Source of the DNA: Stenotrophomonas sp. BIGb0135
Lineage (GTDB): Bacteria > Pseudomonadota > Gammaproteobacteria > Xanthomonadales > Xanthomonadaceae
Direction of reading: 5' to 3'
Assembly (NCBI RefSeq): GCF_024810105.1
Contig: NZ_JANUDX010000008.1
Location: 62,001 to 126,000 of the forward strand
DNA: 64,000 nucleotides
Numbering within the stretch: the stretch's first letter is position 1; every line of letters begins with the position of its first letter. Below the pieces are notes generated by a model. It worked only from the letters and a program-made list of their open reading frames with translations. It had not been told where the DNA came from and did not search any database. Shown piece by piece: positions 1 through 8,002 of the stretch. A program made the position numbers and the translations under genes.

Positions 1-501
1 GACCTGGTGCCGCTGCACCGGCTCGACCGGCTGACCGCGGGGCTGGTGCTGTTCTCGACCCGGCCGGCAACCCGTGATGCCTACCAGCGCCTGTTCCGCG
101 AGCGCCGCATCGACAAGACCTACGAGGCGCTGGCCCCGGCACTGCCCGGGCTGGTGTTCCCGCTGGAACGGCACAGCCGGCTGGTGCCGGGGGAGCCGTT
201 CTTCCGCATGGCCGAGGCCGAGGGTGCGCCCAATGCGCGGACCCGGATCGAAGTGATCGCCGCCGAGGGGCCGCTGTGGCGCTACCGGCTGCACCCCGAA
301 TCGGGCCGCAAGCACCAGTTGCGGGTGCATATGGCGGCGCTGGGCGCGCCGATCGTGGGCGACGACCTGTATCCGTACCTGCGCCAGGATGCGCCCGGCG
401 AGGGGGCGGGGCCGCTCCAGCTGCTGGCGCGGGAACTGGCGTTTGCCGATCCGCTGGATGGCGCGCAGAGGCGGTTCAGCAGCGCCCTCCGCCTCGGCTA
501 G
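1..501 (+). CDS. RluA-family RNA pseudouridine synthase, 3' part only
   Basis: The reading frame is open from the first base of the window, so the true start lies upstream. The fragment encodes about 166 residues. It begins close to the catalytic motif HRLDRLTAG, whose aspartate is the nucleophile in RluA-type pseudouridine synthases, and continues to the conserved SGRKHQLRVHMA and GDDLYP segments near the end of the catalytic domain. The family isomerises uridine to pseudouridine in rRNA or tRNA in the cytoplasm. The part that would hold an S4 domain and specificity segments is missing, so I cannot say which RNA is modified. The TAG stop at 499-501 is clear. Confidence 0.85.
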   Translation, partial: DLVPLHRLDRLTAGLVLFSTRPATRDAYQRLFRERRIDKTYEALAPALPGLVFPLERHSRLVPGEPFFRMAEAEGAPNARTRIEVIAAEGPLWRYRLHPESGRKHQLRVHMAALGAPIVGDDLYPYLRQDAPGEGAGPLQLLARELAFADPLDGAQRRFSSALRLG

Positions 502-568
502 TACGCGCGCTGCGGCCCGGCACTACGGCGGGTGGCAATGTCGGGGGGCCGGGCGGCGCCGTTGCCGT

Positions 569-1045
569 TCAGCGCACTGAACGCTGCGCCAGCCAGCGGT
601 CCAGTTCCGCCGCGAAGGCCTGGCGCTCGCGCGGGCCCAGCGGCGGTGGGCCGCCGGTCTGGATGCCTGCGCCGCGCAATTCCTCCATGAAGTTCCGCAT
701 CGACAGGCGTTCGGCCATGTTGTCCGGGGTATACAGCTGGCCGCGGGGGTTGAGTGCCACGGCGCGTTTTTCCAGGACCAGCGCAGCCAGCGGGATGTCC
801 TGGGTGACCACCAGATCGCCGGCGGACACCCGCGCAACGATGGCGCTGTCGGCCACGTCCAGGCCCGGCGGCACCTGCAGGAAGCGAATCACCCGCGAGG
901 GCGGAACGCGCAGCCCGTGGTTGGCCACCAGGGTCAGCGGGATCGTCACCCGCTCGGCGGCGCGGAACAGGATGTCCCGGATCACCACCGGGCAGGCGTC
1001 GGCGTCGACCCAGATGCGGCGGGTGGCAGAACTTGAATCGGGCAT
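569..1045 (-). CDS. YaiI/YqxD family protein (DUF188, UPF0178)
   Basis: The 158-residue product begins [19 protein letters not shown] and has the family features: an N-terminal WVDADACPV strand with acidic residues, a central [19 protein letters not shown] block, and [17 protein letters not shown] towards the end. The fold resembles PIN-type nucleases, but no biochemical role is established for the family, so I assign none. I chose the ATG at 1045 because the family starts a few residues before the WVDADACP strand; an upstream in-frame ATG at 1108 would add 21 unlike residues. The gene faces the preceding pseudouridine synthase gene and is divergent from the cold-shock gene. Confidence 0.85.
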   Translation of the reverse strand: MPDSSSATRRIWVDADACPVVIRDILFRAAERVTIPLTLVANHGLRVPPSRVIRFLQVPPGLDVADSAIVARVSAGDLVVTQDIPLAALVLEKRAVALNPRGQLYTPDNMAERLSMRNFMEELRGAGIQTGGPPPLGPRERQAFAAELDRWLAQRSVR

Positions 1046-1345
1046 TTGGCTGATCTTAAGGTAGGAAAAGTCTGAATAGGCGCGATGAATTGGTGTAGGA
1101 TGGGCCAATCCCTTGTCGCGTCAGGCGGGACGGGGGGATGGCTGAATAAACCAGCTATCGCTTTTTCGGTAAAACACGAGTATCGTCCCCCACACTGTGT
1201 TTGCTAGGGTCACCGTGAATCGTGGCCTGGTGCAGTTGATCTCACGATCTGCTCATCGATCCGCTTTACCAACGCCTGCAACTCAGTCTCGGCGCCCACA
1301 ATGGGCGGCCGCGATTATTTCAACTATTGTTTCAGGAGTTTGTAC
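1046..1345 (+). promoter_or_regulatory. Divergent promoter region and long leader of the cold-shock gene
   Basis: This 300-base stretch separates the YaiI-type gene from the cold-shock gene. I see no gene in it. A small stem of CGCCCA (1293-1298) with TGGGCG (1302-1307) lies about 40 bases before the start codon, and the last 35 bases are AT-rich. Major cold-shock genes of the cspA type often have long, structured 5' leaders that act as temperature-sensing RNAs; that this one does so is inference. Confidence 0.4.
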
Positions 1346-1555
1346 ATGTCTGATCGTCAGAGCGGCACCGTCAAGTGGTTCAACGATGCCAAGGGCTTCG
1401 GCTTCATCACCCCGGAAAGCGGCCCGGACCTCTTCGTGCACTTCCGTGCCATCCAGGGCACCGGCTTCAAGTCGCTGCAGGAAGGCCAGAAGGTGACCTT
1501 CGTCGCCGTGCAGGGCCAGAAGGGTATGCAGGCTGACCAGGTGCAGGCGGTCTAA
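1346..1555 (+). CDS. CspA-family cold-shock protein
   Basis: This is a single cold-shock domain of 69 residues, beginning [20 protein letters not shown]. It carries both RNA-binding motifs, KGFGFI (RNP1) and DLFVHF (RNP2), followed by the usual hydrophobic strands and a short basic C-terminus. Proteins of this size bind single-stranded RNA and DNA and melt RNA secondary structure at low temperature. The start at 1346 has CAGGAG seven bases upstream; an in-frame ATG at 1301 would add 15 residues not seen in the family. The gene stands alone, with a long leader upstream and a strong terminator downstream. Which csp paralogue this is cannot be told. Confidence 0.95.
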   Translation: MSDRQSGTVKWFNDAKGFGFITPESGPDLFVHFRAIQGTGFKSLQEGQKVTFVAVQGQKGMQADQVQAV

Positions 1556-1587
1556 TCGACCCCCCGCTACCGTCAGGTTGCAATGAA

Positions 1588-1618
1588 ACGCCGGAAGCGA
1601 AAGCTTCCGGCGTTTTTT
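1588..1618 (+). terminator. Rho-independent terminator of the cold-shock gene
   Basis: A perfect 11-bp stem (ACGCCGGAAGC with GCTTCCGGCGT) closes on a GAAA loop at 1599-1602 and is followed by six T residues. It lies 32 bases after the cold-shock stop codon. Confidence 0.95.
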
Positions 1619-1697
1619 ATTGCGCGCGTGCCGGGCAACGACATCGTGGTGGCCGCCCGCCGGTTACGATGACGCTTTGAACCCTGCGGACGCGTCG

Positions 1698-2390
1698 ATG
1701 ATCAAAGTGCACCACCTGGACCACTCGCGCTCGCTGCGCGTGCTGTGGATGCTCGAAGAGCTGGGCCTGCCGTACCAGGTCGTGACCTACCAGCGCGACC
1801 CGAAGACCTGGCTGGCCCCGCCGTCTCTGCGCGAGGTCCACCCGCTGGGCAAGTCGCCGGTGCTGCAGGACGACGCACTGGTGCTGGCCGAGTCCGGGGC
1901 GATCCTGGAGTACCTGGCCGACCGTTATGACAGTGGCCGCCAGCTGTCGCCCGAGCTGCTGCCCGCGCAGGCCAGCGAGCGCCTGCGCTACCGCTACTGG
2001 ATGCACTACGCCGAAGGCTCGGCGATGCCGCCGTTGCTGATGAGCCTGGTGTTCGCCCGGGTGCGCAAGGCGCCGATGCCGTTCTTCGCCCGCCCGATCG
2101 CCCGCGGCATCGTGGACAAGGTGATGAAGCGGTTCGTGGGCCCGCAGCTGACGCTGCACCTGCAATGGATGGAGCGTGAGCTGGGCCAGTCGCCGTGGTT
2201 TGCCGGCGAGCGCTTCACGGCGGCTGATATCCAGATGAGCTTCCCGATCCAGGCCGCCGCCTCGCGCGCTGGCGGCATGCAGGCCTACCCGAAGCTGCAG
2301 GGTTTCCTTCAGCGCATCGAGCAGCGTCCGGCCTATCAGCGCGCCAGTGATCGGGGCGGGGCGCTGGACCTGGGCGCCGGCACCGCCTGA
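1698..2390 (+). CDS. Glutathione S-transferase family protein
   Basis: The 230-residue product starts [19 protein letters not shown]. The N-terminal thioredoxin-like domain has the GST pattern: [14 protein letters not shown] at the active-site helix, then [22 protein letters not shown], where the glutathione-binding segment and the E-S pair lie. The helical C-terminal domain includes [13 protein letters not shown], the usual N-capping region. Members conjugate glutathione to electrophiles or act as peroxidases in the cytoplasm; the substrate cannot be read from sequence. The ATG at 1698 is the first that gives the family N-terminus. The gene follows the cold-shock terminator and is 37 bases before selO in the same direction. 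Confidence 0.9.
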   Translation: MIKVHHLDHSRSLRVLWMLEELGLPYQVVTYQRDPKTWLAPPSLREVHPLGKSPVLQDDALVLAESGAILEYLADRYDSGRQLSPELLPAQASERLRYRYWMHYAEGSAMPPLLMSLVFARVRKAPMPFFARPIARGIVDKVMKRFVGPQLTLHLQWMERELGQSPWFAGERFTAADIQMSFPIQAAASRAGGMQAYPKLQGFLQRIEQRPAYQRASDRGGALDLGAGTA

Positions 2391-2427
2391 GCTTGCGGGG
2401 GCGTCGCGGCGCCCCCATTTCGTGGTG

Positions 2428-3993
2428 ATGAGCACCCCATCCCTGCAGTTCGACAACCGTTTCATCGAGGCACTCCCGGGCGACACGGAAACCGGCCCGC
2501 GGGTGCGTGAGGTGCGCGGCGCGGCCTGGTCGTCGGTGCTGCCGACCCCGGTCGCCGACCCGCAGCTGCTGGCGCTGTCGACGGAGGTTGCCGCGCTGCT
2601 CGGGCTGGGCCCGGATCTCACCGGCAGCTCCGATTTTGCCCGCGTGTTCGGCGGCAATGCGCTGTATGCAGGGATGCAGCCGTGGGCGGCCAACTATGGT
2701 GGCCACCAGTTCGGTCACTGGGCAGGCCAGCTCGGCGACGGGCGCGCGATCTCGCTGGGGGAGCTGGTCACCGCCGCGGGGACGCGCTGGGAGTTGCAGC
2801 TCAAGGGCGCTGGCCGCACCCCGTATTCGCGCGGTGCCGACGGGCGCGCGGTGCTGCGCTCGTCGATCCGGGAGTTCCTGTGCAGCGAGGCGATGCACCA
2901 CCTCGGCGTGCCGACCACGCGCGCGTTGAGCCTGGTCGGCAGCGGCGACCGCGTGGTGCGGGACATGTTCTACGACGGCAACGCACGCCCCGAGCCGGGC
3001 GCCATCGTCTGTCGCGTCGCGCCGTCGTTCATCCGCTTCGGCACGTTCGAGTTGCCCGCCTCGCGCGGCGACGTGGCGCTGCTGCGGCAGTTGGCCGATG
3101 CCTGCATCGCGCGCGACTTCCCCGAACTGGCCGATGCCGGCACCGAGCGCCATGCCCGCTGGTTCGCCCTGGTCTGCGAACGCACCGCGCTGATGGTGGC
3201 GCACTGGATGCGGGTCGGCTTCGTGCACGGGGTGATGAACACCGACAACATGTCCATCCTCGGCCTCACCATCGATTACGGTCCGTATGGCTGGGTGGAC
3301 GACTACGATCCGGACTGGACCCCCAACACCACCGACGCGCAGGGCCGACGTTATCGCTTCGGTACCCAGCCGCAGGTGGCGTACTGGAACCTGACCCGGC
3401 TGGCGCAGGCCCTGTCGCCCCTGTTCGACGACGTGGCCCCGCTGCACGCGGGCCTGGCCCATTTCCAGTCGGTCCATGCGCGGCGCGAGCGCGAGGACAT
3501 CGCCGCCAAGTTCGGGTTGGCGCAGTGCCGCGAGGACGATGTGGCCCTGCGCGCGGCCTGGCTGCAGATCCTGCAGGACGGCGAGATGGACATGACCCTG
3601 GCGTTCCGGGGGTTGATGGCAGTGGACCCGCAGGCGCCGACAGTGACGGTGCTGGAGGAGGCCTTTTACAACGCCGAGCGCCGTGATGCCGTGCTACCGG
3701 CGTTGCAGGCCTGGCTGCAGCAGTACGCGGCCCGGTTGCGTGACGACCCGCTGGACGCGCAGGCACGCCAGCAGCAGATGGCCGCGGCCAACCCACGGTA
3801 TGTGCTGCGCAACTGGCTGGCCCAGGAAGCGATCGAGCGCGCCGAGCAGGGCGACCTCGGCGGCGTGCACGCGCTGCAGGCGGTGTTGCGCCATCCGTAT
3901 GACCTGCAGCCCGGCCGCGAACACTACGCCGGCAAGCGACCTGAATGGGCGCGCGACAAGGCCGGCTGCTCGATGCTGTCCTGCAGTTCCTGA
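2428..3993 (+). CDS. selO: Protein adenylyltransferase SelO (YdiU)
   Basis: The 521-residue protein is a SelO-type pseudokinase that transfers AMP from ATP to hydroxyl side chains of target proteins. Diagnostic segments are [17 protein letters not shown] near the start, [19 protein letters not shown] around the nucleotide-binding lysine and arginines, [17 protein letters not shown], and [20 protein letters not shown], which contains the metal-binding asparagine and aspartate. The C-terminus ends CSMLSCSS, like the cysteine-containing tail of bacterial SelO where some eukaryotic homologues carry selenocysteine. I chose the ATG at 2428, the first giving the family start [12 protein letters not shown]. 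Targets are unknown; SelO has been linked to redox and oxidative stress. Confidence 0.93.
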   Translation: MSTPSLQFDNRFIEALPGDTETGPRVREVRGAAWSSVLPTPVADPQLLALSTEVAALLGLGPDLTGSSDFARVFGGNALYAGMQPWAANYGGHQFGHWAGQLGDGRAISLGELVTAAGTRWELQLKGAGRTPYSRGADGRAVLRSSIREFLCSEAMHHLGVPTTRALSLVGSGDRVVRDMFYDGNARPEPGAIVCRVAPSFIRFGTFELPASRGDVALLRQLADACIARDFPELADAGTERHARWFALVCERTALMVAHWMRVGFVHGVMNTDNMSILGLTIDYGPYGWVDDYDPDWTPNTTDAQGRRYRFGTQPQVAYWNLTRLAQALSPLFDDVAPLHAGLAHFQSVHARREREDIAAKFGLAQCREDDVALRAAWLQILQDGEMDMTLAFRGLMAVDPQAPTVTVLEEAFYNAERRDAVLPALQAWLQQYAARLRDDPLDAQARQQQMAAANPRYVLRNWLAQEAIERAEQGDLGGVHALQAVLRHPYDLQPGREHYAGKRPEWARDKAGCSMLSCSS

Positions 3994-4026
3994 TCGACAC
4001 TGAAAACACCGGGATGCGTGCTCCGG

Positions 4027-4043
4027 GCCTTGCGCGGCAAGGC
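4027..4043 (+). repeat. Small hairpin after selO
   Basis: GCCTTGC at 4027-4033 pairs with GCAAGGC at 4037-4043 around a three-base loop, 33 bases after the selO stop. No T-run follows, so it may be a weak terminator or a transcript-end stabiliser. Confidence 0.4.
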
Positions 4044-4078
4044 CGGCCGACGGACGGTGGACGCTGCCGCACCGCGGT

Positions 4079-4096
4079 CTACGACAATGGTCGTAG
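4079..4096. promoter_or_regulatory. Inverted repeat upstream of the quinate operon
   Basis: CTACGAC at 4079-4085 is mirrored by GTCGTAG at 4090-4096 around AATG. It sits directly upstream of the PcaR-like operator cluster and could be a second regulatory site or a remnant repeat. No regulator is evident. Confidence 0.3.
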
Positions 4097-4103
4097 CGGA
4101 TAA

Positions 4104-4160
4104 GTTCGATAATCGCACGCGCAGTCGATAAACGCACTTGAATGGTGCGGTGCGATAAAC
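4104..4160 (+). promoter_or_regulatory. PcaR-like operator cluster in front of quiC
   Basis: GTTCGATAATCGCAC lies at 4104-4118. A near copy, TCGATAAACGCAC, follows at 4125-4137 in the same orientation, and GTGCGATAAAC at 4150-4160 is in reverse orientation. IclR regulators of the PcaU/PobR/PcaR branch are known to bind sets of short repeats of this kind, and the first copy matches the motif I remember for Pseudomonas putida PcaR. The same core occurs upstream of pcaI and of quiA. That the IclR protein encoded at 16111-16995 binds here is inference. Confidence 0.65.
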
Positions 4161-4280
4161 CTACTTTCAATTCCGTTCCACGCGATCCACCCCTGGCGGG
4201 CGAGGGCAGTGCCCATCGGTACTGAAGCCAGGTGCAGGGGAAAGACCGCCGGAGTCCCTTTCCCTGTGCGGAGCCTGCGC

Positions 4281-5783
4281 ATGCGTTGCCGTCTGTCTGT
4301 CGTTTCCCTGTCCCTGCTTGCCCTGCTGCCGTCGCTGGCCCAGGCCTACCAGGCCGAGCCGCCGCGCGAGGCGCTGCAGGTGCTGCACGTGGACCGCTAT
4401 GCCGATGACGCTGCGCCCGGCTCGCTGCGCTGGGCGATCGGCACCGCCAACCAGGCGCCGGGGCGCTACCGCATCGAGATCGCCGCAGTGGGCGAGGCGC
4501 CGTACGTGATCCGCCCCGCCACGCCGTTGCCGGCGATCGTCGGGCCAGTGCAGATCGTCGGCACGCCCTGGGCCCACGATGGCCAGTACGTCGCCATCGA
4601 CGGCTCGGCCTATGTCACCGGCACCGGCACCGATGCCTGCCCGGGCGCCGAGCCGGGCCAGTCCGGCACCAATGTCCGCACCACCACGCTGCCCGGCCTG
4701 GTCCTGCGCGATACGCGCGGCGTCGAGCTGAGCGGGCTGGAGATCCGCAACTTCTGCATCGGCGTGCTGATCAACCGCAGCAGCCACAGCGAGATCCACG
4801 ACAATCGCATCGTCGCCAACAAGGGCGGTGCCGGGATCATGCTCACCGGCGACGATGGCAAGGGCCAGTCCACCGCTGCCACGACGGTGCACAACCGCAT
4901 CGTGCGCAACCAGTTCCTCGACAACGGCGACGGCCTGGAGCTCACCCGCGGCGCGGCCTGGAACCTGGTCGCCGACAACCTCTTCCAGTCCACCGCCGCC
5001 AACCCGGAGCCGTCGCAGGGGATCGAAATCCTGTGGGGCAACGACAACACGGTGGTGCGCAACCGCTTCGTCGACTACTCCGACGGCCTGCAGATCAACT
5101 GGGGCAACCGCAACTACATCGCGGCCAACACCTTCACCGGCAATTCGATCGGGCTGAGCATCACCGGCAGCGACAACGTCGTCGACGGCAACACGATCAG
5201 CGGCAATGGAATCGGCATCGCAGTGCGGCCGCAGCCGGTCAGCGCACCCAACCGGTTCAGCGCGAACGTGATGGTCGGCAACGGGCTGCCGATCGAGCGT
5301 TGCGAAGCCGGTGGCGCCTGCGTCAAGGGCCAGGCGCGCGGGGCGATCGTGTTCGGCGTGCCGGGGCTGGAACACGCCGCGTTCGTCGGTTCGCGTGGGC
5401 GTGGGGTGGAGAACGATCCGGCCAAGCGCGCCCGCATCTGCAGCGCGGCCGATACCACCGGCTGCCAACCGGTGCCGAATCTGGGCCAGGCCGCGCCGGT
5501 GCTGCAGGCCGTGCAGGGCAAGGGTGCCGCGCGCACGCTGCGGGGCGTTTTCCAGGGCGTGCCGGGGCAGCGCTACCAGCTCGAGGTGTTCGGCAACCGT
5601 GCCGCCAACGGCAGCGAGGCCGAACGCCTGCTGGGCAGCACCGAGGCAGTCACTGACGCGCGCGGCCAAGGGCACTTCACGTTGGCCCTGCCGGCGACCA
5701 CCGATATCGCCACGCTCACCGCCACCGCAACGTCGGCGCTGGGTGCCACCTCCCCATTGAGCGCGCCGCTGTCGCTGCGCTGA
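4281..5783 (+). CDS. quiC: Secreted right-handed beta-helix protein, candidate periplasmic 3-dehydroshikimate dehydratase
   Basis: The 500-residue protein has a clear signal peptide (MRCRLSVVSLSLLALLPSLAQA). Residues from about 130 to 350 show repeated beta-helix turns such as NRIVRNQFLDNGDGLELTRG and GNRNYIAANTFTGN. The first part (GSLRWAIGTANQAPG) is typical of secreted parallel beta-helix enzymes. By elimination and by gene order it is the best candidate for QuiC, which converts 3-dehydroshikimate to protocatechuate: quiX, quiB, pcaK and quiA are all present, no other dehydroshikimate dehydratase is visible, and Acinetobacter groups quiBCXA. From memory, Acinetobacter QuiC is an exported enzyme of about this length. 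It is first in the operon, 20 bases before quiX. A polysaccharide lyase is the alternative but fits the neighbours poorly. Confidence 0.7.
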   Translation: MRCRLSVVSLSLLALLPSLAQAYQAEPPREALQVLHVDRYADDAAPGSLRWAIGTANQAPGRYRIEIAAVGEAPYVIRPATPLPAIVGPVQIVGTPWAHDGQYVAIDGSAYVTGTGTDACPGAEPGQSGTNVRTTTLPGLVLRDTRGVELSGLEIRNFCIGVLINRSSHSEIHDNRIVANKGGAGIMLTGDDGKGQSTAATTVHNRIVRNQFLDNGDGLELTRGAAWNLVADNLFQSTAANPEPSQGIEILWGNDNTVVRNRFVDYSDGLQINWGNRNYIAANTFTGNSIGLSITGSDNVVDGNTISGNGIGIAVRPQPVSAPNRFSANVMVGNGLPIERCEAGGACVKGQARGAIVFGVPGLEHAAFVGSRGRGVENDPAKRARICSAADTTGCQPVPNLGQAAPVLQAVQGKGAARTLRGVFQGVPGQRYQLEVFGNRAANGSEAERLLGSTEAVTDARGQGHFTLALPATTDIATLTATATSALGATSPLSAPLSLR

Positions 5784-5803
5784 CCAGACCCCGAGAGATC
5801 CCG

Positions 5804-7099
5804 ATGCGTACTCCGACCCCGACGTACCTGGCCATCGCACTGTGCACCGCGTTGTCCGTGCCCGCATGGGCCCAGGCCCAGGACAGCAATCGCTACGACG
5901 GCAAGACCCTGACCGGCGACTGGGGCGGTACCCGCACCGCGCTGGACGAGCAGGGCATCCGCTTCCGCGGCGACTACGTGGGCGAGGCGATGGGCGTGGT
6001 CGACGGCGGCTATGGCCGCACCGGCGCACGCTACGCACAGCAGGTGCGGGTCGGCATCGACCTGGACATGGGCCGGCTGGCGGGGTGGGACGGCGGCGCC
6101 TTCCACGTGACCCTCAACGACCGCCGCGGCAACAGCACCTCGGCCGACCTGGTCGGCAACCGCTTCCCGATCCAGGAAGCCTACGGCGGCCAGTACACCC
6201 GCCTCACCGAGGCCAGTTACGACCAGACCTTCAACGCCGGCCAGTCGTATTTCAAGCTGGGCTACTACGCCATGGGCAACCAGTTCGGCGTGCACAGCCT
6301 GCTGACCCACTTCGTCAACGCCGCCTTCTGCGCGCATCCGCTGGCGATGTCGGGCAACAGCGGCTGGTACAACTATCCCACCGCACGCTGGGGCGGTGAA
6401 GTGGCCCAGCAGATCAGCCCGGCGGTGAACGTGCGCACCGGCTGGTTCCAGGTCAATCCGAACCTGGGCGGCAACATCGAACGCAACGCGTTCCGGCCCT
6501 TCGTCTCGGGCACCACCGGTTCGCTGATCCCGCTGGAAGTCACCTGGACCCCGGCCAAGGGCGGTACCTATCCGGGCGTGTACAAGTTCGGCGGGTACTA
6601 CGACACCTCGCGGGTGGCCCAGCGCGGGCTGGATACCTCGCCGACCACCGGCCGCCATGGCGCCTACGTGCTGGCCGAGCAGCGCCTGACCCGCGAAGCC
6701 GGCGACCCGCAGCGCGGGCTCACCGCGTTCGCGCAGTACATGGTCTCGGATACCGACACCGCGCAGATCCGCCGCTGGTATGCACTCGGCGGCGTCTACC
6801 AGGGCATCGGCGCGCGTGCGCAGGACAGCATCGCGCTGGGGTACGTGGGCGCGGACATCAACCGCCGCCTGGTCGGCGCGCGCCGCGCCAACCTGGCCGA
6901 CATGGGCGTGCCGCTGGATTCGCCGCTGTACCAGCTCAGCCAGGCCGAAGAGCTGTTCGAACTGTCCTACAGCATCCAGGTCAATCCCTGGCTGATGATC
7001 CGCCCGGACGTGCAGTACATCGTCAATCCCGGCACGTTCGCCTACACCCGCACCGACAACGCGTGGGCGTTGGGCGTGCAAGCCAAGGTCACCTTCTGA
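5804..7099 (+). CDS. quiX: OprB-family outer-membrane porin, QuiX-like
   Basis: The 431-residue product has a signal peptide ending PAWAQAQ and then the N-terminal OprB signature LTGDWGGTRTALDEQGI. The rest alternates aromatic and polar residues as expected for a 16- to 18-strand barrel, and it ends in phenylalanine (KVTF), the usual outer-membrane C-terminal residue. OprB porins admit carbohydrates and related polar solutes. In this operon, between the candidate quiC and quiB, uptake of quinate or shikimate across the outer membrane is the natural role; Acinetobacter quiX holds a similar place. Substrate is inferred from context. Its TGA stop overlaps the ATG of quiB by one base, indicating translational coupling. 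Confidence 0.85.
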   Translation: MRTPTPTYLAIALCTALSVPAWAQAQDSNRYDGKTLTGDWGGTRTALDEQGIRFRGDYVGEAMGVVDGGYGRTGARYAQQVRVGIDLDMGRLAGWDGGAFHVTLNDRRGNSTSADLVGNRFPIQEAYGGQYTRLTEASYDQTFNAGQSYFKLGYYAMGNQFGVHSLLTHFVNAAFCAHPLAMSGNSGWYNYPTARWGGEVAQQISPAVNVRTGWFQVNPNLGGNIERNAFRPFVSGTTGSLIPLEVTWTPAKGGTYPGVYKFGGYYDTSRVAQRGLDTSPTTGRHGAYVLAEQRLTREAGDPQRGLTAFAQYMVSDTDTAQIRRWYALGGVYQGIGARAQDSIALGYVGADINRRLVGARRANLADMGVPLDSPLYQLSQAEELFELSYSIQVNPWLMIRPDVQYIVNPGTFAYTRTDNAWALGVQAKVTF

Positions 7100-7950
7100 T
7101 GCGCGCACTCACCCGCTTGTTCCTGGCCGCCATGCTCGGCGGCGTCGGTTCCATCGCCCAGGCCGCCCCCGTGCCGGTGACCCCGTTGCAGGTTGGCGCG
7201 CTGCGCATCGGCGAGGGGGCACCACGCACCATCGTGCCGATCACCGGGGCCACTGCCGAGCTCGCCCTGCAGCAGGCCGCCGCGATCGCGGCCAGCCCGT
7301 CCACGGATGTGGCCGAGTGGCGCATCGACTACCTGGACATCGCCACCGACGGCAAGGCATTGGTCGCGCTCGGCAAGCGCATCGCGCGCGCGCTGCAGGG
7401 CAAGCCGATGATCGTCACCTTCCGCACCCAGGCCGAAGGCGGCAGCAAGCCGATCAGCGATGCCGACTATGCGGCGCTGTACAGCACGCTGCTGCGCGGC
7501 GACTTCGCCCAGTTGATCGACGTGGAGATGTTCCGCGACCCGACCCGGGTGGCCGCACTGGTGGCGCAGGCGCACAAGGCCGGGGTCAAGGTGGTGATGT
7601 CCAGCCATGACTTCCACGCGACGCCGGCGCGCGAAGAGATCGTCGCGCGCCTGTTGCGCCAGGAAGCGCTCGGTGCCGACGTGCTGAAGATCGCGGTGAT
7701 GCCGCAGGACGCCGGCGACGTGCTCACCCTGCTTCAGGCCACCTGGGACGTGCGCCAGCGCAGCAGCAAGCCGCTGCTGACGATGTCCATGGGCGGCACG
7801 GGCGTGGTTTCGCGGCTGGCCGGGGAGACCTTCGGCCAGGCGCTCACCTTCGGGATGATCGGCACGCCCTCGGCGCCGGGCCAGGTCGAGGTCGATCAAC
7901 TGCAATCGGTGCTCCAGGTCATCCACGCCTCCAGCAAGGCCGGTCGATGA
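7099..7950 (+). CDS. quiB: Secreted type I 3-dehydroquinate dehydratase
   Basis: The 283-residue protein is a type I (AroD-like) dehydroquinase, which dehydrates 3-dehydroquinate to 3-dehydroshikimate through a Schiff base. The catalytic elements are visible: EWRIDYLD (Glu73), the general base in SSHDF (His170), the Schiff-base lysine in VLKIAV (Lys197), and the C-terminal SMGGTGVVSRLAG loop. Unlike a biosynthetic AroD it starts with a signal peptide (about residues 1-22, ending IAQA), so it should act in the periplasm on the product of QuiA. The start at 7099 overlaps the quiX stop by one base. The secretion signal and operon position make a catabolic rather than a biosynthetic role the better call. 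Confidence 0.9.
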   Translation: MRALTRLFLAAMLGGVGSIAQAAPVPVTPLQVGALRIGEGAPRTIVPITGATAELALQQAAAIAASPSTDVAEWRIDYLDIATDGKALVALGKRIARALQGKPMIVTFRTQAEGGSKPISDADYAALYSTLLRGDFAQLIDVEMFRDPTRVAALVAQAHKAGVKVVMSSHDFHATPAREEIVARLLRQEALGADVLKIAVMPQDAGDVLTLLQATWDVRQRSSKPLLTMSMGGTGVVSRLAGETFGQALTFGMIGTPSAPGQVEVDQLQSVLQVIHASSKAGR

Positions 7951-8002
7951 GGCCTCCCCGCCGGATGTTTTTTTCCGCACGACGTCGTCGCAGGACCCCC
8001 GC

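Noticed and set aside
4281..5783. Beta-helix protein as a pectate or alginate lyase
   Set aside because: No lyase neighbours or sugar-uptake genes apart from the porin, and the operon context is quinate degradation. The lyase reading remains possible but weaker.
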